DNA of 64,000 nt from Gelatiniphilus marinus (GCF_042678305.1 NZ_JBHUDT010000002.1), one strand, 5' to 3'; positions 27,624 through 36,059 are shown, counted from the first letter of the stretch. Numbers and translations are program-made. Notes: generated from the sequence alone by a model not told the origin.

Positions 27624-28530
27624 GCTTTAATGTTATAGTATTGTTGGTTTTACTATGTGTTAAGTGTAAAGGTAAGGTAATAGATTCAATTGCAGTATCT
27701 AAACTATCGTGCGGAAAACCACCTGTAAATAGTTGATTGGTGTCAATATCTTTTACATCAAAAGTAACATTGTATTGTCTTTCAAATTCGGCAATAACTT
27801 CTTTAAAAGGCAAACTTTTAAATTGGCTTTCGTTATTTAACCACGAAGGTGTTGTGCGGTTTTCTTTTTCTTTAGCAATAATTTTCCCATCGATAATTAA
27901 AAAACGGTCTCCCGGTTTTAATTTTGTTTCTTGAGAATTGTGTGTAACGCCAACTAATCCTTCGTAGCAAATAACCTCAAAATAATTGTCCCGTTGTTTT
28001 ACATTAAATTGAGTACCATAAACCGTAACGGTTCCTGATTTTGTAATAACATTAAATGATGAACCTTTGGCAACTTTAAAAAAAGCTTCGCCATTAAGTT
28101 CAACTTCGCGCTCGTGTTTCCAATTGTTTTTATTGAATGCTAACAACGATTTAGCATTAAGCGAAACACTTGAAGCGTCTGGTAATTTTATAGTAGTTTT
28201 TTGGGCAAATTCGGTAGTAATTGTAGTATCTAAAGTGGTAGTGTAATAGTATAAACTAAAACAAACAGCAAGTATAGCAGCAACACGCATTAATGGTTTT
28301 ACCCAATGTGTTGTAGTTTGCTTTTTAGTGCTTTTAATTTTAGATAATACGTTGTCTAATTCGGCAGACGTATTAAAATCTTCAGCCTTAAAAGCTTGCA
28401 AGTTGGTATTTAACTTTACTAAATCATCGTAATCTTCAAGGTTTTTAAATGCCTCAAATTCCTGATCATTTAGGTTGTTATCTAACCATTTCGATATGAG
28501 TTCTTCTCTATTCATAAATTTGCTATTCAA
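27616..28530 (-). CDS. fecR: FecR-family anti-sigma factor
   Basis: A 304-residue inner-membrane anti-sigma factor. Cytoplasmic residues 1-75 should hold the ECF sigma factor; one transmembrane helix lies near residues 85-105 (VAAILAVCFSLYYYTT); the FecR domain follows (TTIKLPDASSVSLNAKS near 115, VELNGEAFFKVAKG near 140, VTVYGTQFNVKQR near 169, VICYEGLVGV near 186). The C-terminal DUF4974 domain (about 230-300) contacts the receptor's STN domain in the periplasm. A second in-frame ATG five codons later (28515) is an alternative start. It sits between the TonB receptor, with which it overlaps by 8 bases, and an S41 peptidase that separates it from its sigma factor. Confidence 0.92.
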   Translation of the reverse strand: MNSKFMNREELISKWLDNNLNDQEFEAFKNLEDYDDLVKLNTNLQAFKAEDFNTSAELDNVLSKIKSTKKQTTTHWVKPLMRVAAILAVCFSLYYYTTTLDTTITTEFAQKTTIKLPDASSVSLNAKSLLAFNKNNWKHEREVELNGEAFFKVAKGSSFNVITKSGTVTVYGTQFNVKQRDNYFEVICYEGLVGVTHNSQETKLKPGDRFLIIDGKIIAKEKENRTTPSWLNNESQFKSLPFKEVIAEFERQYNVTFDVKDIDTNQLFTGGFPHDSLDTAIESITLPLHLTHSKTNNTITLKRE

Positions 28531-28586
28531 CTATATAACAGTTAAGTTTTATTTTTTCCTACCCTTTAATTTTATTTTTTTTGACA

Positions 28587-29591
28587 TCAATTTTTCGAAT
28601 CATTTATTATCCAATTAACAGCAGCTTTAACAACAGGGTCATCTGTGAAATCTAAAGGTATATAATGAGAGAAATTAATTTTCTCATCTGGTGGTATTCT
28701 ATTAGTGAAAGCTTCTTCTTGCCTGTCAGCATAGATTGATGTTGCTAAAAAAATCATTGATCCGTCGCTTAATTCAAAATCAGTATTACCAGTAGTTAAT
28801 CCAGCCGTAGGCTCTCCAAAACTTTTAGTGTTACTTTTATTATGGAAAGCAGTAACTACTATTTCTCCAGAGCTACCAGTTTCTGGACCAGTTAATATTG
28901 CAATAGGATTGGAACTATTGAAAAGTTGATAAGGAGTTCTACTAACTTGTACAATTGTTTTAGAGTTTACACCTGACTTTCCATAATTATAAAACCATGA
29001 AGCTTTTGTCTTATTATTACCAATAAAATAGCCACAAATTCCATCTCCTAGTAAGGGGCCTAAACCTGCTAGCATAGGCCAACAATTTCCGCCCGAGTTT
29101 TTTCTCAAATCTAGAACCCAACCTTTAAGATTTGTATTATCAATAGATTTAATTTTGTATTGCAAGCTATCTGCATATTTTTGAATTGCAATTGAATCTC
29201 CAGATATAAAGCTTTTTAGGTGTAAATAGCCTATGTTGTTTTTTAGTAGTTTGCCAGAAAAAGTGATTAATTCATTAGTGTCATTTGTCTTACTTGTAGA
29301 TTGCCATTCATTTACTTGTTCGCTTGTAAGGAAAAAGCTGTGGTTGTCTCCTAAATTGTGGAGAATTGACTTAACTATTGGGTAACAATCTTTTAATGAA
29401 TCTGAATGCTTTAATTCTGCAAAAGCAATTTTTTTGATTTCATCAAAATCAATAGAATCTCTCTTTATTGAATGTTTTTCAACAATTTGAAAAACTTCAT
29501 TTATATATTTTTCATTTATTGAGATATTATTTTTTGAATTAGAACAGTTCAAAATAAAAACTAAAAACAATGCTAAGTAAAATAATTTCAT
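28587..29591 (-). CDS. S41-family peptidase lipoprotein within an ECF sigma operon
   Basis: A 334-residue exported serine peptidase of the S41 (tail-specific/Tricorn-core) family. The N-terminus is a signal peptide with lipobox FILNC (Cys 16). Core motifs: LKGWVLDLRKNSGGNCWPM near residue 154, ILTGPETGSSGEIVV near 214 with the Ser of SSGE as nucleophile, and KSFGEPTAGLTTGNTDF near 240. No PDZ domain is obvious; the helical N-terminal cap with NLGDNHSFF near 88 is present. It sits 30 bases downstream of the ECF sigma gene and 57 upstream of fecR on the same strand. By eye it uses fewer GC-rich codons than its neighbours, which hints at later insertion. A role in cleaving FecR is inference. Confidence 0.88.
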   Translation of the reverse strand: MKLFYLALFLVFILNCSNSKNNISINEKYINEVFQIVEKHSIKRDSIDFDEIKKIAFAELKHSDSLKDCYPIVKSILHNLGDNHSFFLTSEQVNEWQSTSKTNDTNELITFSGKLLKNNIGYLHLKSFISGDSIAIQKYADSLQYKIKSIDNTNLKGWVLDLRKNSGGNCWPMLAGLGPLLGDGICGYFIGNNKTKASWFYNYGKSGVNSKTIVQVSRTPYQLFNSSNPIAILTGPETGSSGEIVVTAFHNKSNTKSFGEPTAGLTTGNTDFELSDGSMIFLATSIYADRQEEAFTNRIPPDEKINFSHYIPLDFTDDPVVKAAVNWIINDSKN

Positions 29592-29620
29592 TTTATTTAA
29601 ACCTTTAAATTAAAAACGAT

Positions 29621-30136
29621 TTACAACTCCTTAATATCCTCCCGCAATTTTTTCAGCGCCCCATAAATACGTTTTTCAACCGCTTTGGTCGATATATCCA
29701 AAAGCGCTGCAATTTCTTTAAAACGTTTCCCTTCAACTCTGTTCATCATAAAAGCAACCCGTTGCGCTTCGGTTAAATTAGCTAAGGCGCGTTGCAACTT
29801 TTCATTATACTCAGCTTCCTGCATTAAAAACTCAGGACTTTCGTTGGTAGACATTTTGGGTTTTGTTTGTTGGTGTTTTAATACCACTTTTTGGTGCGCC
29901 GCTTCATTCAGCATTAAATTATTTGCCGTAGTAAATAAAAAACTTTTGGCTTTATCGGGCGAGATCTTTGCACAGTTTTGCCATAATTTTATAAAAGCTT
30001 CTTGTACTTTATCTTTTGGGTTTAACAGTTCACCAAACTTATAGTATAAAAAGTTGTGTAAATCTTTGGCGTTCTTATTAAAAATAGATGAAAAAATACG
30101 CTCTTCGCAAATATTTTCATGTAATTGTTTGCTCAT
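29621..30136 (-). CDS. ECF RNA polymerase sigma-70 factor
   Basis: A 171-residue extracytoplasmic-function sigma factor. Region 2 covers about residues 20-85 (LYYKFGELLNPKDKVQEAFIKLW near 32-54, KAKSFLFTTANNLMLNE near 61), and region 4 the C-terminal 60 residues (LTEAQRVAFMMNRVEGKRF near 113, IAALLDISTKAVEKRIYGAL near 140-159). Regions 3 and 1.1 are absent, as expected for the group. It heads the sigma, S41 peptidase, fecR, receptor cluster and is divergent from a large lipoprotein gene across 159 bases, which probably contain its own target promoter. Its activity should be controlled by the FecR protein in the same cluster. Confidence 0.93.
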   Translation of the reverse strand: MSKQLHENICEERIFSSIFNKNAKDLHNFLYYKFGELLNPKDKVQEAFIKLWQNCAKISPDKAKSFLFTTANNLMLNEAAHQKVVLKHQQTKPKMSTNESPEFLMQEAEYNEKLQRALANLTEAQRVAFMMNRVEGKRFKEIAALLDISTKAVEKRIYGALKKLREDIKEL

Positions 30137-30171
30137 TGTTATTGGTAGTTGGTGCCACTAAAATAGCTTTT

Positions 30172-30192
30172 TTGTCCCGAAGCTTCGGGGTG
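30172..30192. repeat. short REP-like palindrome
   Basis: The palindrome cccgaagcttcgggg lies in the divergent region between the ECF sigma gene and the lipoprotein. It could act on either promoter or simply be a repeat copy; similar cccga...tcggg palindromes are at 6487 and 36403. Confidence 0.5.
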
Positions 30193-30295
30193 GTTTTTGG
30201 TTTTTTTTTGAAATTTCTCGTTGTTGAGGGTAGGAATTTTTAAAGTTATCTTGTTTTATAATCAAAATGCTATGTTTAACCCAAATTCCAATATT

Positions 30296-32062
30296 ATGAA
30301 AACTAAAATCAGTACATTATTACTATTGCCTTTTTTTGCTCTTTTAATGGTTACGTCTTGCCAAGAAGAAGTTGTTGACATTACCCCACCTGCCGATTCC
30401 GAAGCGCTTTCAGCAACTTCCCCTTTAACGGCTTCAATGAGCTCTGTTTCAAAAATGGACGGCTCGAAAGATAATATTATAGACAATGCCAGTTGTTTGT
30501 CAATTGAATTGCCCGTAACCGTTGTGGTTAAAGGGCTCGAAATTATTATAGATTCGGAAGAAGACTATAAAGTTATCGAGGCCATTTTTAAAGAATTTGA
30601 TGACGATAACGATAGTTTGGAATTTATTTTCCCCATTACAATAATAACCGCCGAACACGACGATATTGTTATAAACAATGCCGCAGAGCTAAAAGAATTT
30701 GTTGATGAATGTAGAGGTGAAAACGAAGACGACGACGATATAGAATGTATCGATTTTAAATACCCCATTTCGTTTTCGGTGTACGATGTTAACTTCCAAG
30801 TTGTTGATGTTATAACTGTTGAAAACGACAAGCAGTTGTACAGATTCCTAAAACGTGTTAAAAACTCAGATTTTTTAGCAAGCCTTAACTTTCCCGTAAC
30901 CATGGTTTTGGCCGATGGTACAGAAATAGTTGTTAATAATAACCAAGAGTTGGAAAACACTATTGATGACGCTAAAGATGCTTGTGACGAAGATGATGAT
31001 AACGATTACGGCGACGACGATTTTACAAAAGAACGCTTAGACGAATATTTGCAAATTTGCCCGTGGGTTGTACACGAGTTTAAAAGAAATAATCAAGATA
31101 ACACCGTAGGTTACAAAGAGTATGCCCTAAACTTTAAAGAAGACGGTGTTGTAAGAATGCGCGCTAGAAATGGCGATATTTTAACCGGTACCTGGAGTAC
31201 GCGTGTAACCAAAAGAGGCGCACTTTTAAAATTGGAATTTGATACCCTTGCAGACTTTACTTTAGAATGGGTGGTTTACGATATAGAATATGGTAAAATA
31301 AAACTTTACGAAACTGGTGGTAACAGAATCATCATGAAAAAGAACTGCGATGTTGTTATCGATATTACCAAAGAGCGCATAGAAGATTACTTAAAAGAAT
31401 GTTTATGGCGCGTGGCCAGACTACAAGTTGAAGGCACTACTAATAGTGAAAAAGATTACATAGGAACCCCATTAAAATTCTTTGAAAACAACCTTGTTAA
31501 AATACGTTTAAATGGTGAGTTTGTTAGCGGAGAATACGAAATAGGTGTAACCAATTCAGGTTTCTTTTTGCAAATCTTTTTAGTTGATAGACCAAATTTA
31601 AAATTAGAGTGGTCAATTACATTCTTAGAACCCGGTTTAATTAAATTGGAAAACGAGAACAATAAAATGGTGTTAAAAAAACACTGTGCAGACGACGATA
31701 TTAACTACATAGACGATGTTCTAATTACGTGGGAGTGGGAAGTAGCCTTGTATAAAGAAGGCGATGAAGACAAAACAGAAAATTACTTTATGTACACCAT
31801 CGATTTCTTAGATGACGGGTGGGTAAAAGTAACAGACCCCAACAACGGCATTATAGACGGTAACTGGTTAGCTTACCGAAACGACGGACTGTATTTAGGT
31901 ATGCACTACGGCATAGAACCACCGTTTGAGGCATTAAACCATAGATGGAAAATTGCCAAAATAACGCAAGAAGAAGCCGGTACTAAAGCAAGAGTCGAGT
32001 TAAAAGACTTAAATGCCAACGGAGAAATAGAACGCATATTAATCCTTGAGAAAAAAGAATAA
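30296..32062 (+). CDS. lipocalin-repeat surface lipoprotein, possible sigma target
   Basis: A 588-residue acidic lipoprotein. ATG 30296 is preferred over earlier in-frame starts because it gives a clean signal peptide and lipobox (LLMVTSC, Cys 22). Residues about 65-230 hold four short repeats of the form FPITIITAEHDDIVINN / LNFPVTMVLADGTEIVVNN. Then an Asp-rich linker (DEDDDNDYGDDD near 232) leads to three copies of about 110 residues (near 245, 359 and 471) with the pattern W..........Y.L.F..DG.V......G..TGTW, similar to the lipocalin-like families of Bacteroidota. It is divergent from an ECF sigma gene and carries its own terminator. Ligand and location (surface or periplasm) are not known. 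Confidence 0.7.
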   Translation: MKTKISTLLLLPFFALLMVTSCQEEVVDITPPADSEALSATSPLTASMSSVSKMDGSKDNIIDNASCLSIELPVTVVVKGLEIIIDSEEDYKVIEAIFKEFDDDNDSLEFIFPITIITAEHDDIVINNAAELKEFVDECRGENEDDDDIECIDFKYPISFSVYDVNFQVVDVITVENDKQLYRFLKRVKNSDFLASLNFPVTMVLADGTEIVVNNNQELENTIDDAKDACDEDDDNDYGDDDFTKERLDEYLQICPWVVHEFKRNNQDNTVGYKEYALNFKEDGVVRMRARNGDILTGTWSTRVTKRGALLKLEFDTLADFTLEWVVYDIEYGKIKLYETGGNRIIMKKNCDVVIDITKERIEDYLKECLWRVARLQVEGTTNSEKDYIGTPLKFFENNLVKIRLNGEFVSGEYEIGVTNSGFFLQIFLVDRPNLKLEWSITFLEPGLIKLENENNKMVLKKHCADDDINYIDDVLITWEWEVALYKEGDEDKTENYFMYTIDFLDDGWVKVTDPNNGIIDGNWLAYRNDGLYLGMHYGIEPPFEALNHRWKIAKITQEEAGTKARVELKDLNANGEIERILILEKKE

Positions 32063-32134
32063 TCATGTTTTTGATGAAAAGGAAACCCCGCTTTTCGGTT
32101 GGTTAGGTTAATTACTAAGTAGGTTTCCTATACA

Positions 32135-32169
32135 AAAGCTGTCAAATTAAATTTTGGCGGCTTTTTTTG
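32135..32169 (+). terminator. intrinsic terminator after the lipocalin-repeat gene
   Basis: GCTGTCAAA and TTTGGCGGC pair (two G-U pairs) around ttaaat, followed by seven T. It lies about 75 bases after the stop codon. Confidence 0.75.
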
Positions 32170-32173
32170 TTTT

Positions 32174-32256
32174 CGGCGTTACCACAAGGGTCGCGCTTTC
32201 GGCAGTCGCTCCCTCCTGCGTCGGGGAGCTTCAACAAATGCCTCAATCGCTAACGC
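32174..32256. other. GC-rich structured intergenic element
   Basis: An island of clearly higher GC than its AT-rich surroundings. Outer arms GCGTTA (32176-32181) and TAACGC (32251-32256) enclose an inner hairpin GCTCCC (32208-32213)/GGGAGC (32224-32229). No plausible protein is encoded. From memory, related segments occur between flavobacterial genes, so this may be a dispersed repeat or small structured RNA. It directly abuts the perfect palindrome at 32257. Confidence 0.5.
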
Positions 32257-32306
32257 AAAAAAAAGCTATCTAATAAAATAATTATTTTATTAGATAGCTT
32301 TTTTTT
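32257..32306. terminator. 50-bp perfect palindrome, probable bidirectional terminator
   Basis: Two 25-base arms are exact reverse complements with no unpaired centre: eight A, GCTATCTAATAAAATAA, then its mirror ending in eight T. As RNA it forms a long hairpin with A- and T-runs on both sides, so terminator activity for either strand is likely. It lies upstream of ffh with the preceding gene already terminated at 32135. Confidence 0.75.
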
Positions 32307-32400
32307 GAAACAAATTAAGGCAATCAATACACGAAACAGTAACAAATTATAAATTAGGCTAAAACCAAATGCTATCTAAAGAAAAAACAAAATATTTCGC

Positions 32401-32408
32401 TATTTTTG
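32401..32408 (+). promoter_or_regulatory. candidate -7 element upstream of ffh
   Basis: TATTTTTG matches TAnnTTTG 60 bases before the ffh ATG. No clean -33 TTTG is visible 19-20 bases upstream. With the terminator, structured element and palindrome above, it accounts for the 405-base gap. Confidence 0.4.
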
Positions 32409-32467
32409 CAACTTAATTTACGAAGCAGACTGAATACTTAAGACTGCCAACTAAAGACTTAATAACT

Positions 32468-33796
32468 ATGTTCAATAATTTAAGCGATAAATTAGATAAA
32501 GCCTTACACGTTCTTAAAGGGCATGGAAGCATTACCGAAGTAAATGTAGCCGAAACATTAAAGGAGGTACGTCGTGCTTTACTAGATGCCGATGTTAACT
32601 TTAAAATAGCCAAACAATTTACCAACAAGGTTAAAGAAAAAGCCCTGGGCCAAAACGTATTAACCACGCTTCAACCTGGGCAACTTATGGTTAAGATTGT
32701 TAAAGACGAGCTTACCCAACTTATGGGTGGCGATGCCGAAGGGATTAACCTCTCTGGTAATCCAAGTGTTATTTTAATGTCTGGTTTACAAGGTTCTGGT
32801 AAAACCACCTTTTCTGGTAAACTGGCCAATTATCTTAAAAACAAAAAAACCAAAAAACCGCTATTGGTTGCCTGCGATGTATATCGTCCTGCAGCCATAG
32901 ACCAATTGCACGTTGTTGGAGACCAAATTGGTGTTGAGGTTTTTAGCGATAGGGGAAACAACGATCCTGTTGCCATTTCTCAAGCAGGTATTGCCCATGC
33001 CAAAGCAAACGGGTTTAATGTGGTTATTATAGATACCGCTGGTCGTTTAGCTGTAGATGAGGCGATGATGACCGAAATATCTAACATCCACAAAGCCATT
33101 CAACCACAAGAAACCTTATTTGTTGTAGATTCTATGACAGGGCAAGATGCTGTAAATACAGCAAAAGCCTTTAACGATACTTTGAATTTTGATGGGGTTA
33201 TTCTTACCAAATTAGATGGCGATACTCGTGGTGGAGCTGCTATTTCGATTAAATCGGTAGTCAATAAACCCATTAAGTTTATTGGTACGGGCGAGAAAAT
33301 GGAAGCTATCGATGTGTTTTATCCATCGCGTATGGCAGACCGAATTCTCGGGATGGGCGATGTGGTGTCGTTAGTGGAACGCGCACAAGAGCAGTTTGAT
33401 GAGGTTGAAGCCAGAAAACTGCAAAAGAAAATAGCCAAAAACCAGTTTGGGTTTGATGATTTCTTAAAGCAAATCCAGCAAATCAAGAAAATGGGAAATA
33501 TGAAAGACCTTGTCGGCATGATTCCCGGAGCCGGTAAAATGATGAAAGATGTCGATATTGATGATGATGCCTTTAAAGGTGTCGAGGCCATTATTCATTC
33601 CATGACACCAAAAGAACGAAGCAATCCGTCTATAATTAATGCGAGTAGAAAAAAACGAATTGGTAAAGGTTCGGGCACATCGGTACAAGAGGTAAACCAA
33701 CTCTTAAAGCAATTTAACCAAATGAGCAAAATGATGAAAATGATGCAAGGTGGCGGCGGTAAAAAAATGATGCAAATGATGAAAGGCATGCAGTAA
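32468..33796 (+). CDS. ffh: signal recognition particle protein Ffh
   Basis: A 442-residue GTPase of the signal recognition particle that binds SRP RNA and signal peptides of nascent membrane proteins and hands ribosomes to FtsY. Domains in order: N helical bundle (1-90), G domain with GLQGSGKTTFSGKLA near 105-119, DTAGRL near 187, TKLDGDTRGGAA near 246 and GTGEK near 271, then the Met-rich M domain from about 295 (FDDFLKQIQQIKKMGNMK, SMTPKERSNPSIINASRKKRI, MMKMMQGGGG). The length matches the family. The SRP RNA itself was not found here. It is followed 72 bases later by folD on the same strand. Confidence 0.97.
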   Translation: MFNNLSDKLDKALHVLKGHGSITEVNVAETLKEVRRALLDADVNFKIAKQFTNKVKEKALGQNVLTTLQPGQLMVKIVKDELTQLMGGDAEGINLSGNPSVILMSGLQGSGKTTFSGKLANYLKNKKTKKPLLVACDVYRPAAIDQLHVVGDQIGVEVFSDRGNNDPVAISQAGIAHAKANGFNVVIIDTAGRLAVDEAMMTEISNIHKAIQPQETLFVVDSMTGQDAVNTAKAFNDTLNFDGVILTKLDGDTRGGAAISIKSVVNKPIKFIGTGEKMEAIDVFYPSRMADRILGMGDVVSLVERAQEQFDEVEARKLQKKIAKNQFGFDDFLKQIQQIKKMGNMKDLVGMIPGAGKMMKDVDIDDDAFKGVEAIIHSMTPKERSNPSIINASRKKRIGKGSGTSVQEVNQLLKQFNQMSKMMKMMQGGGGKKMMQMMKGMQ

Positions 33797-33868
33797 TTTA
33801 ATTTTATTTAAAAGTTAAAAGTGGGCAGTTTTTAATCAATTAACAGCCAATAGCCAATAGCAACAATT

Positions 33869-34741
33869 ATGACAATTTTAGACGGAAAAAAAACCAGCAA
33901 CGACATTAAAGAAGAAATAGCAGAACATGTAAAAGCTATGGTTTCAAAAGGTGAAAGAGTACCACATCTTGCAGCTATTTTAGTAGGTTCGGATGGTGCA
34001 AGTATGACCTATGTAAATGCCAAAGTAAAAGCTTGTAAACGCGTTGGGTTTAACTCCACCCTTATCGAATTGCCCGAATACACCACCGAAGAAGATTTAC
34101 TTGAAAAGATTAACGATTTAAATACCAACGATGCCATTGATGGGTTTATAGTACAATTGCCATTACCCGAACAAATTGACGAACAAAAGGTGTTAATGGC
34201 TGTAAATCCTGATAAAGATGTTGATGGGTTTCATCCAGTAAACGTAGGGAAAATGGCGTTAGATTTACCAACATTCTTGCCTGCAACACCTTACGGTATT
34301 ATGGAATTGTTAGAGCGTTATCAAATAGAAACTTCTGGTAAAAATGTGGTGGTTATGGGACGAAGCCATATTGTTGGTCGCCCCATAAGTATATTAATGA
34401 GCCAAAAAAGAAAAGCTGGCGATGCAACGGTAACAGTAGTTCATAGCCGTACAAAAAACTTGCCCGAGATAACCAAAAAAGCCGATATAATTGTTGCTGC
34501 CATTGGGATTTCAGAATTTTTAACGGGCGATATGGTTAAAGAAGATGTGGTTATTATTGATGTTGGCATAACACGCGTACCAGACGCTACCAAGAAAAAT
34601 GGCTACAGATTGGCAGGCGATGTGCATTTTGAAAGTGTAAGCCAAAAAGCAAGTTACATAACACCCGTTCCTGGTGGTGTTGGCCCAATGACGATTGCCA
34701 TGTTACTTAAAAACACACTATTGGCAAGAGAAAGACATTAA
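33869..34741 (+). CDS. folD: FolD methylenetetrahydrofolate dehydrogenase/cyclohydrolase
   Basis: A 290-residue bifunctional cytosolic enzyme that oxidises 5,10-methylene-THF with NADP and hydrolyses the methenyl product to 10-formyl-THF. The signature YVNAKVKACKRVGF near residue 52 contains the catalytic Lys, IDGFIVQLPLPEQ near 91 and NPDKDVDGFHP near 114 line the active site, GRSHIVGRP near 168 binds NADP, and TPVPGGVGPMTIAML near 270 is the C-terminal signature. Size is that of the family. It lies between ffh and a TIGR02206 membrane gene, likely as a loose co-directional group. Confidence 0.97.
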   Translation: MTILDGKKTSNDIKEEIAEHVKAMVSKGERVPHLAAILVGSDGASMTYVNAKVKACKRVGFNSTLIELPEYTTEEDLLEKINDLNTNDAIDGFIVQLPLPEQIDEQKVLMAVNPDKDVDGFHPVNVGKMALDLPTFLPATPYGIMELLERYQIETSGKNVVVMGRSHIVGRPISILMSQKRKAGDATVTVVHSRTKNLPEITKKADIIVAAIGISEFLTGDMVKEDVVIIDVGITRVPDATKKNGYRLAGDVHFESVSQKASYITPVPGGVGPMTIAMLLKNTLLARERH

Positions 34742-34774
34742 AAACTGCTCAATATAATTTTATTAAATTGCATT

Positions 34775-35515
34775 ATGAATTTACTTATTTATAAAGCAAT
34801 TTTTTTATTTAAAAGAGTGGCTATTGGTAGTTTAGAGCATATATTGCCTATTCTTTTTTCAGTAGTATTTTGTGTTGTTTTTATAAAATATTCCAAACGA
34901 AAACTTAGTAATAAACAGCAAGAAAAAGCATTGCACATATTTGGGTGCTTGGTTTCTTTTATTGTAATCGCATTCCATTTATATTATATAAGTTTGGGTA
35001 GTTATAATGTTACTACAGATTTACCCTTGAATTTGTGCAGTTTAGTAACATTGCTGATTCCTGTTTTTACTTATTACAGAAAGTTTTGGATGTTCGAAAT
35101 AGTGTTGTTTTGGGTAATTGCAGGCACTACACAAGGTATTTTAACTCCAGATATTCCTGAAGGTTTCCCAGCCTTAGATTATTTTAGATATTGGACGGTG
35201 CATTTAGGACTATTGATAGTTGTTTTTTATGCCATTTTTGTTTTTAAAATGAAACCTAGTTTTAAAAGTGTATTAAAATCGTTTTTTGCGTTGCAGCTCT
35301 ACTTTATTTCTATGGTAATTATAAACTATGTTTTAGATGCCAATTATTTTTATTTGAATAAAAAGCCAGAATCTGCGTCAATATTAGATTATTTTGGCGA
35401 ATGGCCCATGTATATTATAGTGGTGCAAATCATCATTATACCTTATTTTTTATTGATTTATTTGCCGTTTTATTTAGTTGAAAGAAAACGTAAAAAAATT
35501 AAAACTACTATTTAG
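34775..35515 (+). CDS. TIGR02206/YwaF-type membrane protein
   Basis: A 246-residue integral membrane protein with about six hydrophobic helices and family hallmarks such as LPLNLCSLVTLLIPV near residue 85, GTTQGILTPDIPEGFP near 115, and RYWTVHLGLLIVV near 138. It resembles the TIGR02206 family of unknown function found in Firmicutes and Bacteroidota. Nothing in it suggests a substrate. Its stop codon overlaps the opposing VOC gene by 8 bases, so the two end tail to tail. Confidence 0.85.
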   Translation: MNLLIYKAIFLFKRVAIGSLEHILPILFSVVFCVVFIKYSKRKLSNKQQEKALHIFGCLVSFIVIAFHLYYISLGSYNVTTDLPLNLCSLVTLLIPVFTYYRKFWMFEIVLFWVIAGTTQGILTPDIPEGFPALDYFRYWTVHLGLLIVVFYAIFVFKMKPSFKSVLKSFFALQLYFISMVIINYVLDANYFYLNKKPESASILDYFGEWPMYIIVVQIIIIPYFLLIYLPFYLVERKRKKIKTTI

Positions 35516-35924
35516 CAAACAACTGATTCGTGTCTTTAAAAGCCTTAAACTCGAGTGCGTTTCCCGAGGGGTCGTAAAAAAACATAGTGGCTTGCTCTCC
35601 AACTAAACCTTTAAACCTAATGCAAGGCTCAATAACGAATTTAATGTTTCTTTGTTTTAAATCTTCCGCGAAAGCGTGAAAAACATCCCAATTTAATACT
35701 ACTCCAAAGTGGGGCACGGGAACCGCTTTTCCGTCAACCGTATTGGTGAGCAAATCACTATCTGTTTTTGGTTTGTAATGAATAACCAATTGATGTCCAA
35801 AAAAGTTAAAGTCTATCCAATGGTCGCTGCTTCGCCCTTCTTCACAATTTAAAATATCCCGATAAAACGTTCTGCAAGTTTGTAAATTATAAACGGGAAT
35901 TGCTAAATGAAAAGGAGTTGGCAT
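35508..35924 (-). CDS. VOC-family (glyoxalase-like) protein
   Basis: A 138-residue cytosolic protein of the vicinal-oxygen-chelate superfamily. Two beta-alpha-beta modules are visible: PFHLAIPVYNLQTCRTFYRD at residues 3-22 and VPHFGVVLNWDVFHAFAEDL near 70-89, ending with FFYDPSGNALEFKAF. Candidate metal ligands are His 5, His 73 and the late Glu (LEFK). Length is typical of single-chain dimers. Possible jobs include dioxygenase, glyoxalase or resistance, none indicated by neighbours. Convergent with the YwaF-like gene, overlapping it by 8 bases. Confidence 0.9.
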   Translation of the reverse strand: MPTPFHLAIPVYNLQTCRTFYRDILNCEEGRSSDHWIDFNFFGHQLVIHYKPKTDSDLLTNTVDGKAVPVPHFGVVLNWDVFHAFAEDLKQRNIKFVIEPCIRFKGLVGEQATMFFYDPSGNALEFKAFKDTNQLFAK

Positions 35925-35960
35925 ATTAACATTTATTTTATAGAGATGTTAAATGTACTG

Positions 35961-36059
35961 TTATTTCTGGTTTTTCTGTTGTTTAATGGCGTAATAAATG
36001 GCAATTCCTATGGCAAAAATAATGGCCACGGCTATGGCTACGATGCTTCCTATATTCAT
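35961..36059 (-). CDS. 32-residue single-pass membrane peptide
   Basis: On the minus strand an ATG opens MNIGSIVAIAVAIIFAIGIA, then IYYAIKQQKNQK and TAA. One hydrophobic helix of about 22 residues is followed by a basic tail, the usual layout of small inner-membrane peptides with the C-terminus inside. It is too short for most gene callers. Codons look normal for the genome (GCC/ATA mix), and its start lies 5 bases after the stop codon of the upstream gene fragment, suggesting that they were one operon. Function unknown. Confidence 0.6.
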   Translation of the reverse strand: MNIGSIVAIAVAIIFAIGIAIYYAIKQQKNQK

